Below are positions 28,745 through 34,831 of a stretch of 34,831 nt of DNA, piece by piece. Under the pieces are notes generated by a model that did no database searches, had not been told where the DNA came from, and worked only from the letters and a program-made list of their open reading frames with translations. This stretch comes from a virus. The stretch lies in the IMG/VR virus record IMGVR_UViG_3300042305_000983, positions 1-34,831 of that record. One strand, given 5' to 3'. Every line of letters starts with the position of its first letter. Within the stretch, counting starts at the first letter, position 1. Both the position numbers and the translations under genes were made by a program.

Positions 28745-29677
28745 ATGAAATACATCATCACGGGTGCTTATGGATTTATCGGATCCGAGTTTTTGAAACG
28801 AGTTTATCGTGAAAACGAATTCTCCGAAATTATTGTTGTTGATTCCGTCACCTATGCTGCGGACAAATCAAGAATTCCGATTCAGATTTTAAGGGATCAG
28901 AGGGTTACATTTCTTGAGATGGACATCTGTGACCTGACTTACGATATGGTTGGTGACTTTGAATACCTTGTAAACTTTGCGGCTGAAACTCACGTGGATA
29001 ACTCTATAGAAAATGGTTTTCCTTTTATGAAAACAAATGTTCAAGGGGTTTATAACCTTTTGGAAGTTTCAAGGAAATCCAAAACCTTGAAGAAGTTTGT
29101 TCAAATATCTACGGATGAAGTCTACGGTGATGTGAAAGATAAGTTTTGTTCAAATGAAAAGGATATATTGAATCCAAGTTCATATTATTCAGCAACTAAA
29201 GCTAGTGCCGATCTTTTGGTTCAATCTGCTCACAGAACATATGGTATTCCATATCTTATCACACGATCTTGTAATAATTTCGGTGGACTTCAAAATTCTG
29301 AGAAATTTATCCCTAAAATAATTGATTGTATTAAATCCAACAAACCAATCCCTGTTTATGGTGATGGAAACCAACTTCGGGTTTGGATTTCCGTAGAAGA
29401 GAATGCTGATGTGATTTTTAAACTCACCACTTATGATGATTGTGTAAATGAGATTATCAATGTCGGTTCCGAACATCAACGAACCAACAACGAGATTGTA
29501 AAGATGATTTCAACCAACTTATTCAGAGAACCAACCATTCATTATGTACAAGATCGGTTGGGTCACGATGAGGAATATAATTTGGATTTGTGTAAACTAA
29601 AAAGTTTGGAATTTGAATTGGATATTTGTGTTGATGAATTCCAAACTCCCGAAGATTATTTCCAAGAAAATCTATAA
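28745..29677 (+). CDS. NAD-dependent epimerase/dehydratase, RmlB-like (dTDP-glucose 4,6-dehydratase family)
   Basis: 310 residues of the extended short-chain dehydrogenase family. GAYGFIGSEFL (Rossmann G-x-x-G-x-x-G) is at the N-terminus, NFAAETHVDNSIENG near 78, STDEVYGDV near 121, the catalytic Y-S-A-T-K (Y-x-x-x-K) near 150, RSCNNFGGLQNSEKFIP, and YGDGNQLRVWISVEENA near 200. This order matches RmlB, which makes dTDP-4-keto-6-deoxyglucose, the first step to rhamnose and related sugars. UDP-sugar 4,6-dehydratases are close relatives and cannot be excluded. With the glycosyltransferase-like gene at 29888 it may modify a host or phage glycan. A terminator follows. Confidence 0.88.
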   Translation: MKYIITGAYGFIGSEFLKRVYRENEFSEIIVVDSVTYAADKSRIPIQILRDQRVTFLEMDICDLTYDMVGDFEYLVNFAAETHVDNSIENGFPFMKTNVQGVYNLLEVSRKSKTLKKFVQISTDEVYGDVKDKFCSNEKDILNPSSYYSATKASADLLVQSAHRTYGIPYLITRSCNNFGGLQNSEKFIPKIIDCIKSNKPIPVYGDGNQLRVWISVEENADVIFKLTTYDDCVNEIINVGSEHQRTNNEIVKMISTNLFREPTIHYVQDRLGHDEEYNLDLCKLKSLEFELDICVDEFQTPEDYFQENL

Positions 29678-29685
29678 AAAAATAA

Positions 29686-29710
29686 AACCTCTCCTTTGAG
29701 AGGTTTTTTC
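29686..29710 (+). terminator. Terminator after the RmlB-like gene
   Basis: AACCTCTC (29686-29693) pairs with GAGAGGTT (29698-29705) around CTTT, followed by a T run. The 180 nt from here to 29887 show no ORF. Confidence 0.9.
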
Positions 29711-29887
29711 TTATATTCAATTTCGGTAAAAAAAAGGGAATGAAACATTGAATATATTTGGAAAGTAGACAGATTATGTAAAATGTAAAGTAAATTTAAT
29801 GATAAATATAATCTTATCTTTTGATTTACAAGCAAACATAACTCTTTTATCTTTATTCAAGAATAAAATGAAAGAATTGAAATAGTG

Positions 29888-30517
29888 ATGACCACTTTAA
29901 TTACATTTAATAGAGACAATTCTCCTGTTACGGAGAATTTTTTATCATATTACAATAGATTTGTAGATAGAATTGAGATATGGGATATATCCTCTGACAG
30001 TAACGCAATAAAATTCGTTGGTACTGACAAAGTCAAAGTTGTGGCTTTTGCGGAAGGGTACAAGAATGACAACGGATTGATTCAACTTATGTCAACAGAA
30101 TGGAAAATAATCAGAAACGAAAACGACATTATGATCGTTGTGGAACCCGATGAGTATATCCATTCAAGAAACTACGATGCGATTATCAGATTGAATAAAG
30201 ACAATCACAGTTTAATTGAACCAACAGGATTTCAAGTTTATGTGGACAGAGATTTTGATTTCAATTTTGATGACAAAGAGATATACGGTAAAGTGGATGG
30301 AAATTATACCAAACCTGTAATCGTATTTGTCAAGAACTTGTTGAAACTAAAATTCACACCTCAATTTAAATTGATTGATTCAATCAAATCCCTCAATGGA
30401 CAAAAAGCATTGAGGAATACATCTTCACCTTTAAGTTTTCCAGTAAAACTACTGAAAGTAAGATACAACGATGAACTAACAGAAGAAGAAAAGAACAAAA
30501 AAATTAGGATTATTTAA
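29888..30517 (+). CDS. Glycosyltransferase-2-like protein
   Basis: The ATG at 29888 (209 residues) is preferred to a GTG three bases earlier. MTTLITFNRDNSPVTENFLS, YYNRFVDRIEIWDISSDSNA, STEWKIIRN and NDIMIVVEPDEYIHSRNYDA follow the pattern of family-2-like glycosyltransferases (T-x-F-x-R-x-E..., a helix, I-x-I-x-D-x-x-S, then W-K-x-x-R-...-D-W-V-I-x-x-D-x-D-E-F). P-D-E-Y stands at the D-x-D metal site, so the first Asp is replaced by Glu-Pro, and activity is uncertain. The protein lacks a membrane anchor. It sits after the sugar-nucleotide enzyme, consistent with glycan modification. Confidence 0.65.
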   Translation: MTTLITFNRDNSPVTENFLSYYNRFVDRIEIWDISSDSNAIKFVGTDKVKVVAFAEGYKNDNGLIQLMSTEWKIIRNENDIMIVVEPDEYIHSRNYDAIIRLNKDNHSLIEPTGFQVYVDRDFDFNFDDKEIYGKVDGNYTKPVIVFVKNLLKLKFTPQFKLIDSIKSLNGQKALRNTSSPLSFPVKLLKVRYNDELTEEEKNKKIRII

Positions 30518-30527
30518 TTTAAACATC

Positions 30528-30535
30528 TAATTTTG
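30528..30535 (+). promoter_or_regulatory. TAATTTTG -7 box abutting the 30540 start
   Basis: TAATTTTG, four bases, then ATG at 30540. No clear TTG at the usual -33 spacing, so it is weaker than the others. It is in the same leaderless geometry as 8036, 8651 and 11126. Confidence 0.5.
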
Positions 30536-30539
30536 TAAT

Positions 30540-30716
30540 ATGTCAAATAAAGAAACTTACCAAAAAATTCTCGAACAATTAGAGGATATGAGAAAGGAGG
30601 GTTATACGATTATGAACCACGATTTCAGAGCTCTTTGTGAGATGAGGAATGAACTCAAACGTAAAATTGACAACAGCGAACCGAGTAGGGATTACAAGAA
30701 ATTTATGGAGGACTGA
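30540..30716 (+). CDS. Small helical protein, 58 aa
   Basis: MSNKETYQKILEQLEDMRKE, then GYTIMNHDFRALCEMRNELK, RKIDNSEPSRDYKKFMED. Strongly helical and charged, with the form of a small DNA- or protein-binding coiled coil. It is preceded by a -7 box four bases from its ATG. No family recognised. Confidence 0.65.
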   Translation: MSNKETYQKILEQLEDMRKEGYTIMNHDFRALCEMRNELKRKIDNSEPSRDYKKFMED

Positions 30717-30729
30717 AGTATTTAATAGT

Positions 30730-31071
30730 ATGGAGGAAAAAATAAAAAAACTATTGGATTCTCATCTTGATGAGTATAATGTAACATATACAATAACAAA
30801 TTATAACAATAATTATAGGATTTTGTTTGATATTGACGGAGAAATTATTGCGTTTTATTCTTTTTTCTCTTATAATGATAAGATTGAATCTTTTTTCGAT
30901 CAGTCCTTTTTTTGGTTTTTAGGTTTATTATCCGAAGAAGACCAACTATTTGCATCAAAATACTTTTTAACAAAATATGTACCACCATATTCACCAGACT
31001 TTCCAAAAGCTGTACATAAAAGGTGGAATATTTCTGATGTTATTTTTGGTGGATTAACAGATTTGAGTTGA
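30730..31071 (+). CDS. Hypothetical protein, 113 aa
   Basis: The ATG at 30730 (MEEKIKKLLDSHLDEYNVTY) is chosen over an upstream in-frame start at 30649 inside the preceding gene. It is an alpha/beta protein with an aromatic-rich middle (FYSFFSYNDKIESFFDQSFF, WFLGLLSEEDQLF) and VPPYSPDFPKAVHKRWNISD near the end. It has no clear membrane span and no recognised motif. It overlaps the next gene's TTG start. Confidence 0.7.
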   Translation: MEEKIKKLLDSHLDEYNVTYTITNYNNNYRILFDIDGEIIAFYSFFSYNDKIESFFDQSFFWFLGLLSEEDQLFASKYFLTKYVPPYSPDFPKAVHKRWNISDVIFGGLTDLS

Positions 31072-31274
31072 TTACACTTAAGAAAATAATAAAGAGTAAG
31101 TATGTCAAACTGATTATGTCGGTATTGGTGATCTCATCCACAATACCTACCGTAATTTCAGATTTCACAAATGATGAAAATAACGGGTGGGAACACTATG
31201 GGTTGATGTTGATAGGTATTTTTTATATGATCCAAAGTATGATAGACCTATTTGAAATTTGGTTTGACGAATAA
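31068..31274 (+). CDS. Small membrane protein, 68 aa
   Basis: Starts at a TTG overlapping the previous stop (TTGA); no ATG exists near the beginning, and an internal ATG at 31113 would cut into the first hydrophobic segment. Two hydrophobic stretches, VKLIMSVLVISSTIPTVIS and YGLMLIGIFYMIQSMIDLF, are separated by an acidic loop (DFTNDENNGWEH). The basic N-terminus suggests both ends are cytoplasmic. Two short spans and a small size fit a holin-like or an exclusion protein, but nothing decides. Confidence 0.65.
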   Translation: MITLKKIIKSKYVKLIMSVLVISSTIPTVISDFTNDENNGWEHYGLMLIGIFYMIQSMIDLFEIWFDE

Positions 31275-31282
31275 TTATAAGT

Positions 31283-31915
31283 ATGTCATACTTGGTCGCC
31301 AACCTACCACCGATTCAATGTTTTGTAAGAAAAGAATACCTGTATGATTTCGAAAAAGGTTTTGGGGAATATGAACCTTGTTACTGGGTTTCGGTAAAAT
31401 CAATCAAAGGTAAAGCGTTATATATAGAATCACTTCTAACGAACTACGGAGCGTTATATGATAAATTACCTATCTCCGCATATGTGTGGAAAACAGATAT
31501 ACAAGATGAATTTCTTCCGTTGGATTTTTTGGAGATATGGGATGCATTTTCTTATAATATATCTGTGATTGAGAAATCAACCTTATCGGGACTTAAGTGT
31601 CAAGTACTTATGAAAGACAAGAAATTTTATAGAGGGGAATATATGTTTACCATAGATTCCTGTAGTTCTGAACCAAACGAATTGAATGTTTCATTATCTG
31701 AAACACCGAACGAACATAAGTCCTTCAATATTATCAAATTGGACAACGGACAATTTGCTGCTCAACCAAACAACAGGATTTTATTCTTTGATCAATCCCT
31801 GACACCCAAAGGTATTACCAAGCCCGATTTTAAGGTGTCAACCAAAGAATTTAAGTGTGAGGATGGATCAAAGTGGTCGGCGGATTCTAATGATTTCTTT
31901 TACGAAATTTGTTAA
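31283..31915 (+). CDS. Conserved phage protein (SYLVANLPPIQCFVR type), 210 aa
   Basis: MSYLVANLPPIQCFVRKEYL, then PCYWVSVKSIKGKALYIESL, YGALYDKLPISAYVWKTDI, LPLDFLEIWDAFSYNISVIE, YRGEYMFTIDSC and LDNGQFAAQPNNRILFFDQS. I recognise this arrangement as a family found widely in phages of several bacterial phyla, but its function is not known. It looks all-beta with many conserved aromatic and Pro residues, as in structural or tail-associated proteins. The start lies 8 nt after the previous stop. Confidence 0.85.
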   Translation: MSYLVANLPPIQCFVRKEYLYDFEKGFGEYEPCYWVSVKSIKGKALYIESLLTNYGALYDKLPISAYVWKTDIQDEFLPLDFLEIWDAFSYNISVIEKSTLSGLKCQVLMKDKKFYRGEYMFTIDSCSSEPNELNVSLSETPNEHKSFNIIKLDNGQFAAQPNNRILFFDQSLTPKGITKPDFKVSTKEFKCEDGSKWSADSNDFFYEIC

Positions 31916-31932
31916 TAACTAGGGTGGTGATT

Positions 31933-31965
31933 TTTTGGACTTTGACCTTTTGGGATGTAAATTTG
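31933..31965 (+). promoter_or_regulatory. Bacteroidota-type promoter TTTTG-N20-TAAATTTG
   Basis: TTTTG (31933-31937), 20-nt spacer, TAAATTTG (31958-31965), 20 nt before the ATG at 31986. Confidence 0.75.
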
Positions 31966-31985
31966 AGTATTAATAAAACACACCC

Positions 31986-32213
31986 ATGAAAAACTTTACC
32001 AACCACCTCTTGACTTCAGGTCTGATCCTTGCAACACTTGGTTTGTTTGTTTTGATCTTCACGAGTCCATATTATAAGATCGCTCTGTATGTTATGGCTT
32101 CAGCTTTTATGTTGTGGAATGTCTCCATGATTTATCGTCCGATTTATGAAAAGATTCAAAAAATCAGGAACGGAAATGAACCCGAATCTTCCACGAATAA
32201 AACCCTCCTCTGA
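31986..32213 (+). CDS. Small membrane protein, 75 aa
   Basis: MKNFTNHLLTSGLILATLGL, FVLIFTSPYYKIALYVMASA, FMLWNVSMIYRPIYEKIQKI, ending RNGNEPESSTNKTLL. There are two hydrophobic spans (about residues 10-27 and 31-48) and a charged C-terminal tail, topology N-in/C-in. It is a monocistronic unit with its own host-type promoter and a terminator that includes its stop codon. No lipobox. Function unknown. Confidence 0.78.
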   Translation: MKNFTNHLLTSGLILATLGLFVLIFTSPYYKIALYVMASAFMLWNVSMIYRPIYEKIQKIRNGNEPESSTNKTLL

Positions 32214-32222
32214 GGGTTTTTT
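32201..32222 (+). terminator. Terminator shared by converging genes
   Basis: AACCCTC (32201-32207) pairs with GAGGGTT (32212-32218) around CTCT and a T run follows. The reverse strand also ends in TTTTATT, so the hairpin can serve the minus-strand LRR operon too. Confidence 0.85.
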
Positions 32223-32232
32223 ATTAGGTCTT

Positions 32233-32832
32233 TCATAGTCTAACAATAAAACCACCAACATCCACCGTACTTTTTATTTCTTCATTTGTTTTTGTTGATA
32301 AATAACTGTTCAAATAAAGTCTTGAACCAACAGATTTAAGATTTCCAAAGGATTCAATTTGTGTTCCTCTTATGTCCAAATAACCACCTACATATTGAAG
32401 ATTTCCAAGGGATTTAATTGGTGTTTTATTTAAATCCAAAGATGCTCCAACAGCCCTGAGATTTCCAAGGGATTCAATTGGAGTTTCTTCCAAATTCAAA
32501 TAATCATCAACATATTGAAGATTTCCAAGAGATTCAATTTGTGAGTTGTATAGGTTCAAATAACCATCAACCGATATAAGATTTTTGAAGGATTTGATTT
32601 CTGTTCCATACGCATCAAAATCACCACTAATAGAAACAAGACCCTCAAGCCAAGTTAAATCACCTTTATAACCACCCAAATTCAACTTACTATCCAACGA
32701 CCATCTTGTGATGTTATTTTTTTTGATGAAGTTTTTTAGTCCTTCAACTCCATCAGCGAAATAGTGAAGACCAGGTATTACAAATATCTCTTCGGTTTCC
32801 TCTTTTAATATTTTTTTGATTAGGTCTTTCAT
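32233..32832 (-). CDS. LRR protein, four central 20-residue repeats
   Basis: Last gene of a four-gene LRR operon, 199 residues. Leader MKDLIKKILKEETEEIFVIP, cap with GLKNFIKKNNITRWSLDSKL, first unit (LTWLEGLVSISGDFDAYGTE...), then four full 20-residue units: FKNLISVDGYLNLYNSQIES, LGNLQYVDDYLNLEETPIES, LGNLRAVGASLDLNKTPIKS and LGNLQYVGGYLDIRGTQIES, and an end cap with NEEIKSTVDVGG. Its repeats are the most diverged of the five. It shares its start A with the stop of the preceding gene (TAATG). Function unknown; a binding solenoid is inferred. Confidence 0.85.
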   Translation of the reverse strand: MKDLIKKILKEETEEIFVIPGLHYFADGVEGLKNFIKKNNITRWSLDSKLNLGGYKGDLTWLEGLVSISGDFDAYGTEIKSFKNLISVDGYLNLYNSQIESLGNLQYVDDYLNLEETPIESLGNLRAVGASLDLNKTPIKSLGNLQYVGGYLDIRGTQIESFGNLKSVGSRLYLNSYLSTKTNEEIKSTVDVGGFIVRL

Positions 32833-33491
32833 TATCTAATAATTCTACCACCAACATTTATCATACCTCTAATTTCTTCATCTGTATAATTCTTCAAAAC
32901 ATATTTGTTTAACCACAAATTAGTACCAACATATTCGAGTTTTGGAAGGGATTCAATTTGTGTTCCTCTTATATCTAAATAATCACCAACCGACTGAAGA
33001 TTTGGAAGGTCTTTAATTGGTGTTCCCTCCAAATCCAAACTACCACCAACCGATTGAAGGTTTCCAAGGTCTTTAATTTGTGTTTTTCTTAAATCCAACC
33101 CACCACCAACCGATTGAAGTTTTGGAAGGGATTCAATTTCTGTTCCTCTTAAATGTAAAAAACTACCAACCGATTGAAGATTTGGAAGGGATTTAATTTG
33201 TGTGCTTCTTATATCTAAATAACCACCAACAGATTGAAGATTTCCAAGAAATTTAATTTCTGTCCTTTCCAAATCCAAAAAACCCGTGATCGAAACAAGT
33301 CCTTCAATCCAAGTTAAATCATCTCCATATTCACGGAAATCCACATCATCATCCAACGACCATCTTTTGATGTTCTTTTTTTGAATGAAGTTTTTTAATC
33401 CGTAAATTTCATCAGGAAAAAAACTAAGACTAGGTATTACAAATACCTCTTCGGTTTCTTCTTTTAATATTTTTTTGATTAAGTCTTTCAT
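32832..33491 (-). CDS. LRR protein, five central 20-residue repeats
   Basis: 219 residues, the longest of the five. Leader MKDLIKKILKEETEEVFVIP, cap GLKNFIQKKNIKRWSLDDDV, first unit (LTWIEGLVSITGFLDLERTE), five full units alternating LGNL/LPNL/LPKL starts (for example LPNLQSVGSFLHLRGTEIES, LGNLQSVGGSLDLEGTPIKD) and an end cap DEEIRGMINVGG. The first unit matches that of the unlinked copy at 20432 almost exactly, showing exchange or recent duplication between the two loci. It overlaps the previous gene by ATGA and the next by TAATG. Confidence 0.87.
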   Translation of the reverse strand: MKDLIKKILKEETEEVFVIPSLSFFPDEIYGLKNFIQKKNIKRWSLDDDVDFREYGDDLTWIEGLVSITGFLDLERTEIKFLGNLQSVGGYLDIRSTQIKSLPNLQSVGSFLHLRGTEIESLPKLQSVGGGLDLRKTQIKDLGNLQSVGGSLDLEGTPIKDLPNLQSVGDYLDIRGTQIESLPKLEYVGTNLWLNKYVLKNYTDEEIRGMINVGGRIIR

Positions 33492-33970
33492 GGTCTAATA
33501 ATATCACCATCAACATTTATCATGCTTCTAATTTCTTCATTTGTATATTTTTCTGAAAGGAATTTGTTTAACCACAAATTTCCACCAACCGATTGAAGAT
33601 TTCCAAAGGATTTAATTTGTGTTCCTCCTAATAGTAAAAACATACCAACCGATTGGAGATTATCAAGGGATTTAATTTGTGTGTTTCTTATATCTAAATA
33701 ACCACCAACCGATTGAAGATTATCAAGGGATTTAATTTTTTTTCCTTCCAAATCCAAATAACCACTAATGGAAACAAGACCTTCAAGCCAAGTTAAATCA
33801 CCTTCATATTGACTCAAATACAAATTATCATCCAACGACCATCTTGTGATGTTCTTTTTTTCAATGAAGTTTTTCAGACCTTCAATTCCATCAGGGAAAA
33901 AAGAAAGACTTGGTATTACCAATACCTCTTCAGTTTCCTCTCTTAATATTTTCTTAATCAGGTCTTTCAT
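33488..33970 (-). CDS. LRR protein, two central 20-residue repeats
   Basis: 160 residues. Leader MKDLIKKILREETEEVLVIP (Arg replaces Lys within the I-L-x-E core), cap GLKNFIEKKNITRWSLDDNL, first unit (LTWLEGLVSISGYLDLEGKK), two full units LDNLQSVGGYLDIRNTQIKS and LDNLQSVGMFLLLGGTQIKS, and an end cap (FGNLQSVGGNLWLNKFLSEK) with NEEIRSMINVDG. It starts and ends in ATGA overlaps with its neighbours, so translation is coupled through the cluster. Confidence 0.87.
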   Translation of the reverse strand: MKDLIKKILREETEEVLVIPSLSFFPDGIEGLKNFIEKKNITRWSLDDNLYLSQYEGDLTWLEGLVSISGYLDLEGKKIKSLDNLQSVGGYLDIRNTQIKSLDNLQSVGMFLLLGGTQIKSFGNLQSVGGNLWLNKFLSEKYTNEEIRSMINVDGDIIRP

Positions 33971-34389
33971 GGTCTAATAATATCACCATCAACATTTATC
34001 ATGCTTCTAATTTCTTCATCTGTATATTTCTCTGAAAAGTATTCGTTTAAAAATAAATTTCCACCAACCGATTGAAGATTTCCAAAGGATTTAATTTGTG
34101 TTCCTTTTATATCTAAATAACCATCAACCGATTGAAGATTGTCAAGGGATTTAATTTTTGTTCCGAACAAATCCAAATTACCACTAATGGAAACAAGACC
34201 CTCAATCCAAGTTAAATTATCTTCATATCGACTCAAATACAAATTATCATCCAACGACCATCTTTTGATATTCTTTTTTTCAATGAAGTTTTTTAATCCC
34301 TTAATTCCGTCAGGGAAATAGTGAAGACCAGGTATTTCCAATACCTTCTCGGTTTCCTCTTTTAATATTTTTTTGATTAGGTCTTTCAT
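33967..34389 (-). CDS. LRR protein, one central 20-residue repeat
   Basis: First gene of the operon, 140 residues from the ATG at 34389. An in-frame TTG at 34410 would add seven residues, but the four paralogues all start at this Met (MKDLIKKILKEETEKVLEIP). Cap GLKNFIEKKNIKRWSLDDNL, first unit (LTWIEGLVSISGNLDLFGTK), a single full unit LDNLQSVDGYLDIKGTQIKS, and the end cap. It represents the minimal form of the family. A TATTTATA element lies 7 nt upstream on the same strand. Confidence 0.85.
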   Translation of the reverse strand: MKDLIKKILKEETEKVLEIPGLHYFPDGIKGLKNFIEKKNIKRWSLDDNLYLSRYEDNLTWIEGLVSISGNLDLFGTKIKSLDNLQSVDGYLDIKGTQIKSFGNLQSVGGNLFLNEYFSEKYTDEEIRSMINVDGDIIRP

Positions 34390-34396
34390 ATAATGA

Positions 34397-34404
34397 TATA
34401 AATA
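34397..34404 (-). promoter_or_regulatory. TATTTATA element upstream of the LRR operon
   Basis: TATTTATA on the minus strand, 7 nt before the ATG at 34389. The spacing is shorter than at other genes, so the message would have almost no leader. Confidence 0.45.
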
Positions 34405-34420
34405 CTTCAAAATTGTTTTG

Positions 34421-34428
34421 TATTTATG
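34421..34428 (+). promoter_or_regulatory. TATTTATG, variant of the TATTTATA element
   Basis: One mismatch from TATTTATA, 18 nt before the lipoprotein ATG at 34447, facing away from the LRR operon. Confidence 0.35.
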
Positions 34429-34446
34429 TAATAAATTGAATTGATC

Positions 34447-34831
34447 ATGAAAACATTATTTATCTTGCCACTTTTATTAATTTTATCTTCTTGCCAAGAG
34501 AAGTCGGATATTGAAATTATAAAAGAAGTTGAACCAACATTAACGGAAGAAACCATAAAGAAAACAATTGGTTCCCAATCAGAGCAATATGGATCCGAAG
34601 ATCTTTTGGATTTCCTTTCTGTTTATGGAGAAAATGTAACGGACATCACACCAGCATTTATGAACTATTATCAAGATATTTCATCATCACAATCGAACTC
34701 TCTTTATGACAACTTAACCGAACCAAACGGTAATTACAGTTACAGATGGTTCATCAACGAAAAACTTGTTTCAACAGATTACAATCTTGTATTAAATCCT
34801 TTGGTCAATGTCCTTCCTTGTGAAGGTGTTA
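34447..34831 (+). CDS. Lipoprotein, C-terminus cut by window edge
   Basis: The ATG at 34447 opens a frame of 128 codons to the end of the window. Signal: MKTLFILPLLLILSSCQEKS, with lipobox L-S-S-C and the acylated Cys at 16. The mature part is acidic (DIEIIKEVEPTLTEETIKKT) and continues ...NYYQDISSSQSNSLYDNLTE, YSYRWFINEKLVSTDYNLVL. The last part looks like an immunoglobulin- or PKD-like strand region. It would be anchored in the host envelope. The lipobox is the only firm functional feature. Confidence 0.82.
   Translation, partial: MKTLFILPLLLILSSCQEKSDIEIIKEVEPTLTEETIKKTIGSQSEQYGSEDLLDFLSVYGENVTDITPAFMNYYQDISSSQSNSLYDNLTEPNGNYSYRWFINEKLVSTDYNLVLNPLVNVLPCEGV

Larger units (their letters stand above)
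32233..34389 (-). repeat. Array of 60-bp in-frame repeats across four LRR genes
   Basis: The four genes are built from a 60-bp unit encoding 20 residues (LxNLQSVGGYLDLxGTxIKS) and also repeat their leader and cap regions. There are 4, 5, 2 and 1 full central units in gene order along the coordinate axis, twelve in total. The unit is tandem, in frame and coding, with no spacers. Confidence 0.9.

Noticed and set aside
32233-34389. Regular ~60-bp repeats that could be taken for a CRISPR array
   Set aside because: The units are tandem without spacers, multiples of three, in frame and encode a clear LRR pattern.
1-34831. Bacterial chromosome or plasmid origin, suggested by PEP carboxykinase, glutamine synthetase and the metalloprotease
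   Set aside because: These genes sit in overlapping operons with phage genes, and there are no ribosomal, tRNA or other chromosomal genes; gene density and the number of tiny orphan ORFs are typical of large phages.

Overview
The window reads as part of a large lytic phage genome infecting a member of the Bacteroidota (Flavobacteria/Cytophaga-like). The phage assignment rests on the many short ORFs packed head to tail with ATGA or TAATG junctions, and on phage-typical genes: a DUF3310 protein, thymidylate synthase, dCMP deaminase, GH24 lysozyme, peptidoglycan-binding protein, SLT transglycosylase, stand-alone DNA methyltransferases and dozens of small orphan proteins. There are no ribosomal or other chromosomal housekeeping genes. 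The Bacteroidota host is suggested by AT-rich sequence, lack of Shine-Dalgarno sites, and repeated promoters of the form TTG-N19/20-TAnnTTTG, the known Bacteroidota sigma consensus.

Layout. 1-1000: minus-strand orphan genes. 1039-5195: an operon starting with two related proteins (the second has a G-A-N-T-K-W-C-T motif) and ending with DUF3310. 5247-7922: a small lipoprotein, orphan genes, a probable 190-nt structured RNA and dCMP deaminase. 8036-11070: a probable restriction-modification locus (PD-(D/E)xK-like nuclease plus an N6-adenine methyltransferase split in two). 11126-15159: an operon of small proteins, a cyclic-phosphate-processing receiver-like protein, thymidylate synthase and a membrane protein. 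15193-17567: a second DNA methyltransferase and a full ATP-type PEP carboxykinase. 17627-20084: peptidoglycan-binding protein, lysozyme and a DHH phosphoesterase. 20057-24040: DUF192, an LRR protein, Nudix, FKBP, transglycosylase and a GSII-type glutamine synthetase. 24041-25085: no gene, but a roughly 0.9-kb structured RNA with its own promoters and terminator. 25086-29677: small proteins, a short PurA/PurZ-family enzyme, a secreted M43-like metalloprotease with dockerin-like calcium loops, and an RmlB-like dehydratase. 29888-32213: a glycosyltransferase-like protein and orphan genes. 32233-34389: four tandem minus-strand LRR proteins. 34447-end: a partial lipoprotein.

Three signals link these parts. 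(i) Proteins of unrelated function (two GANTKWCT-region proteins, lysozyme, peptidoglycan-binding protein, DHH enzyme, a 103-aa protein and five LRR proteins) begin with a short charged leader containing [I/L]-x-E, like T4 capsid-targeting peptides cut by the prohead protease; they may be packaged and injected. (ii) Several of them are preceded by TATTTATA, a candidate late promoter, which also precedes the large RNA; the metabolic and early-looking genes instead carry host-type TAnnTTTG promoters, some directly abutting the start codon (leaderless). (iii) The five LRR proteins form a ladder with 1, 2, 3, 4 and 5 central 20-residue repeats. PEP carboxykinase, glutamine synthetase, the PurA-like enzyme, thymidylate synthase and dCMP deaminase suggest redirection of host carbon and nitrogen toward nucleotides during infection. 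All functional statements come from motif reading; no database search was possible.
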